The notes under the pieces were generated by a model that had not been told where the DNA came from, did no database searches, and worked only from the letters and a program-made list of their open reading frames with translations. Positions 44,901-54,326 of a stretch of 64,000 bases of DNA are shown here, piece by piece. Origin of the DNA: Corynebacterium frankenforstense DSM 45800 (GTDB lineage Bacteria > Actinomycetota > Actinomycetes > Mycobacteriales > Mycobacteriaceae); assembly GCF_001941485.1 (NCBI RefSeq), contig NZ_CP009247.1:868001-932000 (forward strand), in the 5' to 3' direction. The translations under genes and the position numbers were made by a program. Numbering within the stretch: position 1 is the first letter of the stretch; each line of letters opens with the position of its first letter.

Positions 44901-45678
44901 CGGTGGCCTCCTTTCGGGTCTCGGGGGAAGTGTTCTGTGTGTTCTGTGTGACCGGGGTTTCCGGTGTTTTCGGTGTTTCCGGTGCTTCCGGGGCACCCGG
45001 GGGCGCCGGGGCGGCCGTGGCGTCGGGGTCCGGGTGCAGGGAGAGGCGCAGCAGGTTGCGCAGCGCCTCGCGGCACGTGGGCTTGAGGTCCTCGAGCACG
45101 CTGTCCGGCTGCCGGATCCAGGCGTGCATGCCGACGCGGAGCGCGGTGCCGCACAGCGCCACCGCGTACAGCGCCTCCTGCTCGACCGGCATGTCCGGGG
45201 CCGAGCGGGCCCCGGGGTGACGCTCGAGGAACGCCGTCATGATCCCGGAGTAGGCGGAGTACAGCTCAGGGTCCCGGTAGTACCTCTGGATCACCGAACC
45301 CGGGGCCTGCCGGTTGAGGACCTTGCGGCGCTTGATCACCTTCAGGCTCGGGGTGCGCCCGCCGGGGGCGGCGGCCAGCACCGAGCAGTCGAAGTAGAAG
45401 TACAACAGGTCGACCAGCGGCTCGGCGTGCTCCGCCTCGATGAAGGCGGCGCCGGAGTCCTCGGAGGGCGGCTCGAGCGGCAGCCCGTAGACGGCCGTCT
45501 CCTTGGAGTCGACGTAGTTGAAGAAGGTGCGACGGGCGATGCCGGCGACCTCGCAGATCTCCTCGACGGTGACGCAGTCGAAGCCGCGCTCGAGGACGAG
45601 CGCGGTCGCCGCGTCCTCGATCGCGTCAAAGGTCGCCCGCCGCTTGGTCTCGCGCAGGCTCAGGTTCTCTTCGGTCAC
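44887..45678 (-). CDS. TetR-family repressor of the adjacent efflux pump
   Basis: 263 residues. Helix-turn-helix at about 15-62 (ERGFDCVTVEEICEVAGIARRTFFNYVDSKE). The C-terminal 45 residues are a disordered Pro/Thr tail (PETPKTPETPVTQNTQNT), encoded by short T/G-rich nucleotide repeats unusual for this genome. GTG start with TAAGTT 8 nt upstream. Two inverted repeats just behind that box are likely its operators. It controls the co-transcribed DHA2 pump, by inference. Confidence 0.88.
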   Translation of the reverse strand: MTEENLSLRETKRRATFDAIEDAATALVLERGFDCVTVEEICEVAGIARRTFFNYVDSKETAVYGLPLEPPSEDSGAAFIEAEHAEPLVDLLYFYFDCSVLAAAPGGRTPSLKVIKRRKVLNRQAPGSVIQRYYRDPELYSAYSGIMTAFLERHPGARSAPDMPVEQEALYAVALCGTALRVGMHAWIRQPDSVLEDLKPTCREALRNLLRLSLHPDPDATAAPAPPGAPEAPETPKTPETPVTQNTQNTSPETRKEATGEHH

Positions 45679-45686
45679 GGCGGACC

Positions 45687-45692
45687 AACTTA
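45687..45692 (-). promoter_or_regulatory. -10 box of leaderless tetR-efflux promoter
   Basis: TAAGTT on the minus strand, 8 nt before the GTG at 45678. Confidence 0.5.
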
Positions 45693-45699
45693 GTGCTAT

Positions 45700-45724
45700 C
45701 AGTGCACTGGGTGCAAGTATGCAC
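45700..45724. promoter_or_regulatory. Inverted repeats, probable TetR operators
   Basis: CAGTGCACTG (perfect 10-bp palindrome, 45700-45709) followed at once by GTGCA-AGTA-TGCAC (45711-45724). Both lie between -10 and -35 of the tetR-efflux promoter, the usual place for a TetR operator. Confidence 0.5.
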
Positions 45725-45812
45725 GCCGTGCAGGTTTCCGGTGCAGGTCAGGGAGATCGGCGGGGCGCGCCGGCACGGTCGCCGGGCCCGGCGTGGTCGC
45801 GGCGCGCAGAGA

Positions 45813-45851
45813 GAAACCCGCCCCGGCCGCGGGTGCGGTCGGGGCGGGTCG
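45813..45851 (-). terminator. Intrinsic terminator of fumC
   Basis: On the minus strand ACCCGCCCCG pairs with CGGGGCGGGT and is followed by TTCTCTC. Confidence 0.75.
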
Positions 45852-45882
45852 GTTGTGCGGTGTGCCGGTCAGCGGCGGGGGA

Positions 45883-47286
45883 TCACTCGTCGCGGTCGGT
45901 GTTGCACATGCTCAGCACGTCGAGGCGACGGTCGAGCTCCTCCTCGGTGAGGTTCTCGCCGTCGACGAAGCCGAGGTCGATGACGGCCTGGCGCACGGTG
46001 ATCTTCTCGTGCAGGGCGTGTTTGGCGGCCTTGGCGGCGTTCTCGTAGCCGATCGCCGAGTTCAGCGGGGTGACGATCGAGGTCGAGGACTCGGCGAAGT
46101 GACGCATGCGGTCCGTGTTCGGCTCGATGCCGTCGACGCAGTTCTCCGCGAAGACGCGGGCGACGTTGGACAGCAGGCGGGCGGACTCGAGCACGTTGCG
46201 CGCCATCATCGGGATGAAGACGTTGAGCTCGAACTGGCCCTGGGTACCGCCGAAGGCGACGGCGGCGTCGTTGCCGATGACCTGGGCGGCGACCTGGGTG
46301 GCCGACTCGCACAGCACCGGGTTGACCTTGCCCGGCATGATCGAGGAACCCGGCTGCAGGTCCTTGAGGTGGATCTCGGCCAGGCCGGTCAGCGGGCCGG
46401 AGCCCATCAGGCGGATGTCGTTGGCGATCTTGTACAGCGAGACCGCGATGGTGCGCATCGCGCCCGAGTACTCGACCAGGGCGTCGCGGGCGGCCTGCGC
46501 CTCGAAGTGGTTGCGGGCCTCGCGCAGCTGCTCCAGGCCGGTGAGCTTCTTGAGCTCCTCGGTGACCTTCGCGCCGAAGTCGGCGGAGGTGTTCAGGCCG
46601 GTGCCGGTGGCGGTGCCGCCGATGGCCAGCTCGCCCAGGCGCGGCAGGGTGGCCTCGACGCGCTCGATGCCGGCGGCGATCTGGTGGGCGTAGCCGCTGA
46701 ACTCCTGGCCCAGGGTGACCGGGGTGGCGTCCATGAGGTGGGTGCGACCGGACTTGACGATCTCCTCCCACTCGTGGGCCTTCTTGTCCAGGGAGTCGTG
46801 CAGGACCTTCAGGGCCGGGATCAGGTGGTTGACGGCCGACTCGGTCGCGGCGACGTGGGTGGCCGTCGGGAAGGTGTCGTTGGAGGACTGGCCCATGTTG
46901 ACGTGGTCGTTCGGGTGGATCTCGACGCCGTTGGCGTGCGCGATCGACGCGATGACCTCGTTGGTGTTCATGTTCGACGAGGTGCCCGAACCGGTCTGGA
47001 AGACGTCGATCGGGAACTGGTCGTCGTGCTGGTTGTCGGCGATCTCGCGGGCGGCCGCGATGATCGCGTCGGCCTTCTCGGCGTCCAGCGCGCCGGAGTC
47101 CTTGTTGACCTGGGCGCAGGCGGCCTTCAGGAGGCCGAGCGCACGGATCTGGGTCGCCTCGAGGCCGCGGCCCGAGACCGGGAAGTTCTGCACCGCGCGC
47201 TGGGTCTGCGCACGCCACAGAGCGTCGACGGGCACCTTGACCTCACCCATCGTGTCGTGCTCGATGCGGTATTCCTGATCTGCCAT
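45883..47286 (-). CDS. fumC: Fumarate hydratase, class II
   Basis: 467 residues. Interconverts fumarate and malate in the TCA cycle; oxygen-stable, no Fe-S cluster. [32 protein letters not shown] and the family signature [12 protein letters not shown] are all present. I take the ATG at 47286 ([11 protein letters not shown]); seven more in-frame codons upstream also begin with ATG but have no ribosome-binding site. The gene has its own terminator, and glpX upstream is followed by another hairpin, so the two may be separate transcripts. Confidence 0.96.
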   Translation of the reverse strand: MADQEYRIEHDTMGEVKVPVDALWRAQTQRAVQNFPVSGRGLEATQIRALGLLKAACAQVNKDSGALDAEKADAIIAAAREIADNQHDDQFPIDVFQTGSGTSSNMNTNEVIASIAHANGVEIHPNDHVNMGQSSNDTFPTATHVAATESAVNHLIPALKVLHDSLDKKAHEWEEIVKSGRTHLMDATPVTLGQEFSGYAHQIAAGIERVEATLPRLGELAIGGTATGTGLNTSADFGAKVTEELKKLTGLEQLREARNHFEAQAARDALVEYSGAMRTIAVSLYKIANDIRLMGSGPLTGLAEIHLKDLQPGSSIMPGKVNPVLCESATQVAAQVIGNDAAVAFGGTQGQFELNVFIPMMARNVLESARLLSNVARVFAENCVDGIEPNTDRMRHFAESSTSIVTPLNSAIGYENAAKAAKHALHEKITVRQAVIDLGFVDGENLTEEELDRRLDVLSMCNTDRDE

Positions 47287-47371
47287 GACTGTCTCAACCA
47301 CTTTCATCTGCTGGTGTTAGTTAAGTGTTCTCCGGTGCGCTCACCGACGGGGGAGCGCCGGGCGTGGCACC

Positions 47372-47409
47372 GGGTCCGACGCGGGGCGCGAAGCCCCGGT
47401 GTCGGACCC
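47372..47409 (-). terminator. Hairpin after glpX
   Basis: GGGTCCGAC (47372-47380) pairs with GTCGGACCC (47401-47409), with inner GGGGC/GCCCC pairing. A long stable stem but no T-run. Confidence 0.5.
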
Positions 47410-47431
47410 GGGATCCAGTGTGCCCGAAAAC

Positions 47432-48463
47432 TCAGGCGTTCGGGTCGGAGTAGTCGACCACGGCGTACTCCTGCAGCTTCTTGAGCAGGTGGCGCGACTC
47501 GACGTAGCGCACCGTGCCCGACTTGGAGCGCATGACCACCGAACGGGTGGTGGCGCCGGCGTTGCGGTAGGTCACGCCGCGCAGCATGTCGCCGTTGGTC
47601 ACGCCGGTGGCGGCGAAGTAGCAGTTGTCGGAGGTGACCAGGTCGTTGGTGGTCAGCACGCGGCCCAGGTCGTGGCCGGCGTTGCGGGCCTTGGCGGCCT
47701 CCTCGTCGTTGCGCGGGGCCAGGATGCCCTGGATCTCGCCGCCCATCGACTTCATGGCGCAGGCGGTGATGATGCCCTCCGGGGTACCGCCGGTGCCCAT
47801 GCAGATGTCGACCGAGTTGAAGGTCGTGTCCTGGGCGGCGGCGACGGAACCGGCGACGTCGCCGTCGGAGATCAGGCGCACCTTCGCGCCGGCGCGGCGG
47901 ATCTCGGCGATGAGGTCCTTGTGGCGCGGACGGTCCAGCACGACGACGTTGACCTCGGAGGGGCGGATGCCCTTGGCCTTGGCCACGGCGTTGATGTTGT
48001 GCGCGACCGGGGCCTCGATGTCGATGGAGCCGGCGGCCTCCGGGCCCACGGCGATCTTCTTCATGTAGAACACCGCCGACGGGTCGTACATGGTGCCGCG
48101 CTCGGCGGCCGCGATCACGGAGATGGCGTTCTGGCGACCCTCGGCCATCAGGGTCGTGCCGTCGACCGGGTCCACGGCGATGTCGACCTCGGCGCCGAAA
48201 CCGGTGCCGACCTCCTCGCCGTTGAACAGCATCGGGGCCTCGTCCTTCTCGCCCTCGCCGATGACGACGACGCCCTTCATGTTCACGGAGTTGATCAGCG
48301 CGCGCATCGCGTCGACGGCGGCGCCGTCGCCCTCGTTCTTCATTCCGCGGCCCACCCAGCGGCCCGAGGCCAGCGCGGCGGCCTCGGTGACGCGGACGAG
48401 CTCCATGGCGAGGTTGCGGTCGGGAGCCTCGTGGCCCTGAGTGCCGTGCTTTTCGGTGGTCAT
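47432..48463 (-). CDS. glpX: Fructose-1,6-bisphosphatase, class II
   Basis: 343 residues. The key gluconeogenic phosphatase of corynebacteria. [34 protein letters not shown] (metal-binding Asp/Glu) and [12 protein letters not shown] are class II (GlpX) motifs. The ATG at 48463 has AGGAGGAATT 6 nt upstream; the long open frame beyond it is noncoding in style. With eno and fumC in the same window it covers central carbon flow. Divergent from a DUF4245 gene. Confidence 0.96.
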   Translation of the reverse strand: MTTEKHGTQGHEAPDRNLAMELVRVTEAAALASGRWVGRGMKNEGDGAAVDAMRALINSVNMKGVVVIGEGEKDEAPMLFNGEEVGTGFGAEVDIAVDPVDGTTLMAEGRQNAISVIAAAERGTMYDPSAVFYMKKIAVGPEAAGSIDIEAPVAHNINAVAKAKGIRPSEVNVVVLDRPRHKDLIAEIRRAGAKVRLISDGDVAGSVAAAQDTTFNSVDICMGTGGTPEGIITACAMKSMGGEIQGILAPRNDEEAAKARNAGHDLGRVLTTNDLVTSDNCYFAATGVTNGDMLRGVTYRNAGATTRSVVMRSKSGTVRYVESRHLLKKLQEYAVVDYSDPNA

Positions 48464-48502
48464 ACTGGCAATTCCTCCTGGGAGACCGGTTCTTGGGTAC
48501 CA

Positions 48503-48508
48503 CTTATA
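48503..48508 (-). promoter_or_regulatory. Candidate -10 box of glpX
   Basis: TATAAG on the minus strand within an AT-rich island, about 40 nt before the ATG at 48463. Confidence 0.4.
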
Positions 48509-48701
48509 TTCTTGCACTTTCCGGGATGGAACCGGAGTGACGTGCACCCCTGGAATAGGGCAGTGCCGCGAACACCACCGTCGGGCCGGTGTGCGTGCCC
48601 TCCCACGGGTGCGGTCATCCGGAGTCTGCGGGCACGCCTGAGGTGGGCGCCTGAGGTGGGCGGCTGCGGCCGTGTCCCGCGGGCATGCGATACTGGGGCG
48701 C

Positions 48702-49283
48702 GTGTCGGAGAAACCCAGGATCTTCAACGGAACGCGGGACATGGTCCTCACCCTTCTGGTGATGGGCGTGATCGTCGTTCTCGCGGTCGCGCCGACCGGG
48801 ATGTGCTCCTTCGAACCGGGACGGCCGGAGAACGGGCCCGTCCGCGAGGTCGACGCGGGGACCTTCCTGCGCATGGAGGCCGCGAGCCTGGGCGTGCCCG
48901 TGCGCGACCCGGGCGTGCCCGAGGGCTGGACGCCGAACTCCGCGCGCCGCGGCACCGCCGGCGGCGAGGAGGCCGCCGTGACCGGCTACATCACCGCCGA
49001 CGAGGGCTATCTCCAGCTGACCCAGACGGGGGCGGACGAGCAGGCCGCCGCCGCGACCGAGGGCCGTGAGAAGACCGGCGAGCGCCAGATCGCGGGTGCC
49101 ACCGTCTCGGTCTACGCGGCCGACAGCGACGAGGTCCGCGACATCTGGGCCGTCGACCTCGGCGAGACCCGCGCCCTGGTCAGCGGTGCGGCCCCCGAGT
49201 CCGACTGGGAGACCCTCACCGAGGCGGTGGTCGAGGCCCCGGTCATCGACCAGAACCCCGGGGAGGGGGAGGGCCGGGCCTGA
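48702..49283 (+). CDS. DUF4245 family membrane-anchored protein
   Basis: 193 residues. One N-terminal helix (about 12-35, [20 protein letters not shown]), then an extracytoplasmic domain with the family phrases [38 protein letters not shown] and the C-terminal [12 protein letters not shown]. Function unknown; actinobacterial, often beside glpX as here. GTG start at 48702, 7 nt after a GATACT -10-like box. Confidence 0.85.
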   Translation: MSEKPRIFNGTRDMVLTLLVMGVIVVLAVAPTGMCSFEPGRPENGPVREVDAGTFLRMEAASLGVPVRDPGVPEGWTPNSARRGTAGGEEAAVTGYITADEGYLQLTQTGADEQAAAATEGREKTGERQIAGATVSVYAADSDEVRDIWAVDLGETRALVSGAAPESDWETLTEAVVEAPVIDQNPGEGEGRA

Positions 49284-49386
49284 CGGTGGCGGCCCTGCGC
49301 CAGATACTCCCCGCGTCGGATATTCCCCGCAACGCTGCGGGAGTTCACAGGGGCACATTCAGGCCGCACACAGGTCCGGGAGCACA

Positions 49387-50499
49387 ATGGAGAGCATGCG
49401 TTTGACGTCCAGGTCCGCGACCCCCGTCGGCTTCCGCCGCCGGCGCCGCGTGGCCGCCCTCGTGCCGCTGGTCGTGCTCGGCGTGATCAGCGTCGGCGGC
49501 GTCGTGGCGCTCGTCCGCAATGACGGCCTGACCTCGGCCCGCGGCGAGGAGCCCGAGTCCCTGGCCGTCGGCTCCCTGGTCGCCCCCGCCGAGCGCGACG
49601 CCGCTGAGGACCAGGAGGAGCCCGACGAAGCGGCCCGCGGCACCGGGTCCCTGCGCACCGGTTCCGTGCCCGCCGCGGACCCGACCGCGGCCGGTGACAC
49701 GGTGGCGAGGGTGACGCTCAGCGCGGTCGACTTCATGGAGTCCCTCGGTGACGTCCAGCGCGCCCAGCTGACCGGCCGCGGCCTGGACAGCCGCGAACTC
49801 GACGGCCGCCAACTGGCCGCGGTCAAGCGCCTGGCGCGCGTCCTGGTCAGCGACACGGCCTACTCCGCCCTCGCGGAGAGCGGCGACGGGAACGCGACCG
49901 ACGACCTGCACCTGAGGATGAGCGGCGACCCGCTCGGCGGCGAGACCTGGTCGGTGCGCGCCGAGGGGGAGGACCTCGACGTCGGCGCGGCCGTCGACCC
50001 GAAGGGCCGGACCGTCACCGTCGCCCCGGCTCGCGCCAGCTTCGCCGCCGCCGACAACGGCCGCGGTGCGGAGCCGCGCACCCCGGTGCTGGGCATGTAC
50101 GGCTCGGCCTTCGCCTTCTTCAACTCGCTGACCCACGAGCAGCGCACCGCCGTCTACCGCGACTCCACCCCCGAGGCCTCCGAGTGCCTCGAGGACGTCT
50201 CCTGTGACCGCCCCGACGTCGACGGGCTCAAGGGCAGCGAGCTCAACGACGCCCAGAAGCACCTGCTGCTCGACATGGTCGCCGACTGGGTCGACCTGAC
50301 CTCACCGAAGTCCGGCAAGACCGTGCTGCGCGAGTTCACCGAGGACATCGACTCCGTCTCCGTCGAGTGGTCGGGCGCGACCGTCTACGACATGTCCCAG
50401 GGCGACGGCATCGGCCTGCGGCTGAAGGGCGAGCCCGGCTACTTCGAGTTCGCCAACTCCGACTGGACCGCCGCGCGCAGCGTCTACCTGCGCGGCTGA
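49387..50499 (+). CDS. DUF3500-like exported protein
   Basis: 370 residues. An Arg-rich N terminus and one helix (about 22-42) act as membrane anchor or uncleaved signal. A Glu/Ala-rich linker follows, then two related halves: LSAVDFMESLGDVQRAQL near 105-122 and AFAFFNSLTHEQRTAVYRD near 240-258, the latter followed by GLKGSELNDAQKHLLLDMVADWVD. This F-L-x-x-L-x-x-x-Q-R pattern is typical of DUF3500. Function unknown. A terminator formed by a copy of the dispersed motif follows. Confidence 0.65.
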   Translation: MESMRLTSRSATPVGFRRRRRVAALVPLVVLGVISVGGVVALVRNDGLTSARGEEPESLAVGSLVAPAERDAAEDQEEPDEAARGTGSLRTGSVPAADPTAAGDTVARVTLSAVDFMESLGDVQRAQLTGRGLDSRELDGRQLAAVKRLARVLVSDTAYSALAESGDGNATDDLHLRMSGDPLGGETWSVRAEGEDLDVGAAVDPKGRTVTVAPARASFAAADNGRGAEPRTPVLGMYGSAFAFFNSLTHEQRTAVYRDSTPEASECLEDVSCDRPDVDGLKGSELNDAQKHLLLDMVADWVDLTSPKSGKTVLREFTEDIDSVSVEWSGATVYDMSQGDGIGLRLKGEPGYFEFANSDWTAARSVYLRG

Positions 50500-50519
50500 G
50501 CGGGTCGGCCCGCACCCAC

Positions 50520-50552
50520 GATTGACGACGCCGCGCGTGCGGCGTCGTTTCT
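50520..50552 (+). terminator. Terminator built on a copy of the dispersed motif
   Basis: GATTGACGACGCCGCGC (50520-50536) followed by its partial inverse: ACGACGCCGC pairs with GCGGCGTCGT, loop GCGT, then TTCTG. It sits between the convergent DUF3500-like gene and xseB. Confidence 0.7.
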
Positions 50553-50553
50553 G

Positions 50554-50934
50554 CTACTGCCGCGCGTTCGCGCCCGCGTCCTGCGCGCCCGTGCCCGGGT
50601 TCTGCGCGTCCGCCCCGGGACCCTGCTGACCGCCGTCGCGGCGGGCGAGGGCGTCCTCGACCTTCTTCGAGGCCCGCGCGAGCTGGCGCTCGCAGTGGCC
50701 GGCCAGCTCCTCGGCGCGCTCCCAGTAGCGCAGCGACTCGTCCAGGCTCATCTGGCCGAGCTCGAGGATCTTGACGATCTCGACGAGCTGGTCGCGCGCG
50801 GTCTCGTAGTTGAGCTGGTCGACCGGCGGGAAGGCGTCCTCACCGGGCTCGCCGGTGCCGAAGGCGTCGCGGTTGGCGTGCTGCTGGTTGGACTGGTTGG
50901 GCTGATTCGGCTGGTTGGCGTTCGGCTGGGTCAT
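50554..50934 (-). CDS. xseB: Exodeoxyribonuclease VII small subunit
   Basis: 126 residues. Core [35 protein letters not shown] at about 42-77, matching XseB. It adds an Asn/Gln/Pro repeat head ([12 protein letters not shown]) and a Gly/Ala/Gln tail not needed for function. Works with XseA in degrading single-stranded DNA. GAGGAG precedes the ATG; xseA ends 33 bp upstream on the same strand. Confidence 0.92.
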   Translation of the reverse strand: MTQPNANQPNQPNQSNQQHANRDAFGTGEPGEDAFPPVDQLNYETARDQLVEIVKILELGQMSLDESLRYWERAEELAGHCERQLARASKKVEDALARRDGGQQGPGADAQNPGTGAQDAGANARQ

Positions 50935-50966
50935 CGTGGATCTCCTCTGGAAGTTGACGGGGCGGG

Positions 50967-52208
50967 TCAGTCGGCGGGACGGGTGGACATGCCGGCGGCG
51001 GTGATCGAGCCGTCGGTCACCCGGATGCGCAGCTGGCTTCCGGGCGGGGTTTGGCCGATCTCCGTGACCACCTCCGGCGGGGTGCCGTCGCGCGGGACGA
51101 CCTGGACCACCGAGTAGCCACGGGCCAGCGTGGCCGCGGGGCCGAGCGTGGCGACCCGGGCGCGCAGCCCGGTGACCCGCTCGCGCTCGCGGGCGAGCAG
51201 CTGACTGATGTCGCGGCGGGCCAGGTCGAGCGCGCGCCCGATCTCCTCACGCCGCGTCTCGATCGGGGTCATCGGGTTGGCCAGCACCGGCCGCGAGCGC
51301 AGCTGGCTGAGGCCGCGCTCCTCGCGGCGGACCCAGTTGCGCAGGGCGGCCGCGGCGCGGGCGCGGGCCTCGGCGAGCAGGTCGCGCTCGGCGGCGACGT
51401 CCGGGACCACGCGCTTGGCCGCGTCCGTCGGCGTGGCCGCGCGCAGGTCCGCGACGTTGTCGAGCACCGGGTGGTCCGGCTCGTGGCCGATCGCGGAGAC
51501 GACCGGCGTGCCCGCGGCCGCCACGGCCCGCTGCAGGGCCTCCTCGGAGAAGGGCAGCAGGTCCTCGACCGAGCCGCCGCCGCGGGCGATGATGATGACG
51601 TCGACCTCCGGGTCGGCGTCGAGGGTGCGCAGCGCCTCGATGACCTTCGGCGCGGCGTCGGCGCCCTGCACGGGCGTGTGCACGGTGCGGAAGGCGACCT
51701 CGGGCCAGCGGTCCTCGGCCACCGAGCGCACGTCGCGCTCGGCCGCGGAGTCGCGCGAGGTGATCAGCCCGATCAGCTGCGGCAGGTACGGCAGCCGGCG
51801 CTTGCGGGACGGGTCGAAGAGGCCCTCGCCGGCCAGCTGGTTGCGCAGCGCCTCGATGCGGGCGAGCAGCTCGCCCACGCCGACGGGGCGGATCTCGGTG
51901 GTCCACAGCGAAAACTCGCCGCGCCCCGCATAGAAGGCGGGTTTACCGCGCACGACGACCCGCGCGCCGTCGTCAAGCGGCACGGGCGAGTCGCGCACGA
52001 GCTTGGCCGGGCACGTCAGTTTCACGCTGGCCTGGCGCTCGGTGTCGCGCAGCGTCAGGTAGGCCAGCTTCCAGTTCGGCTTCGCGGCGACCTGGGTGAG
52101 CTGACCTTCGACCCAGATCGTGCCCATTCGCTCGACCCAGCCCTTGACCATGTCGTTGAGCCGGCTGACGGGGACCGGCCGTTCGGCGCTGGTGACCATT
52201 TTGCCCAT
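50967..52208 (-). CDS. xseA: Exodeoxyribonuclease VII large subunit
   Basis: 413 residues. N-terminal OB domain ([23 protein letters not shown]), then the catalytic region [34 protein letters not shown] and [27 protein letters not shown], followed by the coiled coil. TAGACT lies 7 nt before the ATG at 52208, supporting that start and a leaderless xseAB mRNA. Divergent from ispH. Confidence 0.95.
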   Translation of the reverse strand: MGKMVTSAERPVPVSRLNDMVKGWVERMGTIWVEGQLTQVAAKPNWKLAYLTLRDTERQASVKLTCPAKLVRDSPVPLDDGARVVVRGKPAFYAGRGEFSLWTTEIRPVGVGELLARIEALRNQLAGEGLFDPSRKRRLPYLPQLIGLITSRDSAAERDVRSVAEDRWPEVAFRTVHTPVQGADAAPKVIEALRTLDADPEVDVIIIARGGGSVEDLLPFSEEALQRAVAAAGTPVVSAIGHEPDHPVLDNVADLRAATPTDAAKRVVPDVAAERDLLAEARARAAAALRNWVRREERGLSQLRSRPVLANPMTPIETRREEIGRALDLARRDISQLLARERERVTGLRARVATLGPAATLARGYSVVQVVPRDGTPPEVVTEIGQTPPGSQLRIRVTDGSITAAGMSTRPAD

Positions 52209-52215
52209 GGCGCAG

Positions 52216-52221
52216 AGTCTA
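52216..52221 (-). promoter_or_regulatory. -10 box of leaderless xseAB promoter
   Basis: TAGACT on the minus strand, 7 nt before the ATG at 52208. Confidence 0.55.
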
Positions 52222-52345
52222 TCGCCGCGTCCCCGCGGCCCGCCGGGCGCACCGCGCGGGCCTGTGGATGACACCGTCTCCGCCCCCGTGCCTGTGGAAG
52301 ATCCGTACGGCGCGCCGCGCGTTGTGCCCCGTGGACCGGGCTGGG

Positions 52346-52351
52346 TACGGT
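52346..52351 (+). promoter_or_regulatory. -10 box of leaderless ispH promoter
   Basis: TACGGT, 7 nt before the ATG at 52359; it excludes the GTG three codons upstream. Confidence 0.5.
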
Positions 52352-52358
52352 GGGGCGC

Positions 52359-53345
52359 ATGAGTGAAGGAGACAAGCAGGTGCTGCTCGCCGCGCCCCGC
52401 GGCTACTGCGCGGGTGTCGACCGTGCGGTGGAGACCGTGGAGAAGGCGCTGGAGAAGTACGGCGCCCCCGTGTACGTGCGCAAGGAGATCGTGCACAACC
52501 GCTACGTGGTGGACACGCTGGCCGAACGCGGGGTCATCTTCGTCGACGAGACCGACGAGGTGCCCGAGGGCGCCCACCTGGTCTTCTCCGCCCACGGCGT
52601 CAGCCCCGCGGTGCGCGACTCGGCCGACGGCCTGCAGCTGCGCACCCTCGACGCGACCTGTCCGCTGGTGACCAAGGTCCACAACGAGGTCAAGCGCTTC
52701 GCCCGCGACGGCTACCACATCCTGCTCATCGGCCACGAGGGCCACGAGGAGGTCGAAGGCACCGCGGGAGAGGCCCCGGAGGTCACCCACCTCGTCGACG
52801 GCGTCGAGGGCGTGGCGAAGCTCCCGGACTTCCTCGACGACGAGAAGCTGATCTGGCTGTCCCAGACCACGCTGTCGGTCGACGAGACCCTGCAGATCCG
52901 CCAGGAGCTGCACCGCCGCTTCCCGCAGCTGGAGGACCCGCCGAGCGACGACATCTGCTACGCCACCCAGAACCGCCAGGTCGCCGTCAAGGCGATCGCG
53001 GAGCGCTGCGAGCTGATGATCGTCGTCGGCTCCCAGAACTCCTCGAACTCGAAGCGGCTCGTGGAGGTCGCCCTGCAGGCCGGCGCCGAGCACGCGCACC
53101 TGATCGACTACGCCGAGCAGATCGACCCGGCCTGGCTCGAGGGTGTCGGGACCGTCGGGGTGACCTCGGGGGCCAGCGTGCCGGAGATCCTGGTGCGCAC
53201 CGTCGTCGAGCGCCTGGGGGAGTACGGCTTCGGCGACGTCGAGGAGGTCACCACGGCCTCCGAGACGATCACCTTCGCGCTGCCGCGGGACCTGCGTCCG
53301 GCGCGCACCCGCAAGGGCGCGGCCCGGGCAGCACAGTCGTCCTGA
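52359..53345 (+). CDS. ispH: 4-hydroxy-3-methylbut-2-enyl diphosphate reductase
   Basis: 328 residues. Last step of the MEP pathway, giving IPP and DMAPP for the prenyl carriers made by uppS. The three Fe-S Cys are in [19 protein letters not shown] and [10 protein letters not shown]. The [13 protein letters not shown] and [10 protein letters not shown] segments line the active site. The C-terminal tail is basic. Confidence 0.96.
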   Translation: MSEGDKQVLLAAPRGYCAGVDRAVETVEKALEKYGAPVYVRKEIVHNRYVVDTLAERGVIFVDETDEVPEGAHLVFSAHGVSPAVRDSADGLQLRTLDATCPLVTKVHNEVKRFARDGYHILLIGHEGHEEVEGTAGEAPEVTHLVDGVEGVAKLPDFLDDEKLIWLSQTTLSVDETLQIRQELHRRFPQLEDPPSDDICYATQNRQVAVKAIAERCELMIVVGSQNSSNSKRLVEVALQAGAEHAHLIDYAEQIDPAWLEGVGTVGVTSGASVPEILVRTVVERLGEYGFGDVEEVTTASETITFALPRDLRPARTRKGAARAAQSS

Positions 53346-53357
53346 GGCCGCTGCGGC

Positions 53358-54326
53358 TCAGTCCTCGTAGAGGTCGCGGTTGAGCGACTCGCGGCGCTGA
53401 CGCCGCGCCTCGTTGCGCCGGATCAGCTCCTGCACGGTGACCTGCTGGCTGCGGCGCGTGGCGCGCTCCGAGGTGCGCTCGCGGCGGTCGCGACGGCCCT
53501 TGCGCGAGCGCCGCTCGCCGCGCGGCTCCTTCGCCCCGTCGTCGGCGGTGCGCCGGCGGGCGGGCCGACCGGTGCGGCCGGTCCGCTCCGGGCGCTCACC
53601 ACGGCCGGCCTTCTCTCCGCGTGTGGTCCGCTCGGTCCGCTCGGTCCGCTCGGGGCGGTCCGCGCGCTTCGGGCGCTCGGCGCGCTCCTGCCGCGGGGGA
53701 CGGGCGACACGCGTGGAGGCGGCGGTGCCGGCCACGGCCGCCTCGTCCTCGGGGATGTCGCCCTCGGCCCGCGCTGAGGTGCCCCGCTCCTCGCCGGCAC
53801 CCGCACGGCGGCGGGCACGCGTGGCGGTGTAGCGGTTGCGGCGGTCCTCCTCGGCGTCGCGGCGGCGGGTCGCCTGCCGTTGGCGGTGGCTGCGGGCCAG
53901 GTTGCGGTGCAGCAGGCGCAGGCGCAGCCAGGCGATGAGCGCGGCGCCGGCGACCACGAGCGCGAGCACGGGGAAGAACTGGAAGACCGGGTAGATCATC
54001 GTGATGATCGCCGTCGTCGAGGTGCCCGAGACGTTCGGGCTGAGCTGGCGGCCGATCAACCAGGCTGTGGCCAGCGTGAAGACGACGAAGCTCAGCGGCA
54101 TCGTGGCCACGGTCAGGAAGAGCCCGCGCGGCTGCGTGAAGAGGGCGACGACCACGGCGGCGACGGCGAAGCACGTCAGGTAGAGGGCGCCCATCTCCTG
54201 GTTGAACAGGCTGATGAGCATCCCCGTGGCCAGCGCGGCGATCACGATGGCCACGCCGGACCACACCGGCAGCCCGACGGCGCCGAGGTCGGAGGCGGTG
54301 CGGAATCTACGGGTCGTGTGGGACAC
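53358..54326 (-). CDS. DUF6542-type membrane protein with Arg-rich disordered tail
   Basis: 322 residues. Four hydrophobic helices lie in the first 140 residues (for example SGVAIVIAALATGMLISLF and FPVLALVVAGAALIAWL). The remaining 180 residues are cytoplasmic, very basic and repetitive (RPERTERTERT; RTGRTGRPARRR). Function unknown. The GTG at 54326 is chosen because TAAGAT lies 8 nt upstream; a TTG three codons earlier falls next to that box. The start overlaps the end of rmuC by 20 bp. Confidence 0.75.
   Translation of the reverse strand: MSHTTRRFRTASDLGAVGLPVWSGVAIVIAALATGMLISLFNQEMGALYLTCFAVAAVVVALFTQPRGLFLTVATMPLSFVVFTLATAWLIGRQLSPNVSGTSTTAIITMIYPVFQFFPVLALVVAGAALIAWLRLRLLHRNLARSHRQRQATRRRDAEEDRRNRYTATRARRRAGAGEERGTSARAEGDIPEDEAAVAGTAASTRVARPPRQERAERPKRADRPERTERTERTTRGEKAGRGERPERTGRTGRPARRRTADDGAKEPRGERRSRKGRRDRRERTSERATRRSQQVTVQELIRRNEARRQRRESLNRDLYED

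Noticed and set aside
44900..44996. Longer N terminus for the DHA2 transporter (HRKHRKHRKP...)
   Set aside because: It is antisense-like reading of repeats in the tetR tail; the GTG at 44900 has a strong ribosome-binding site.
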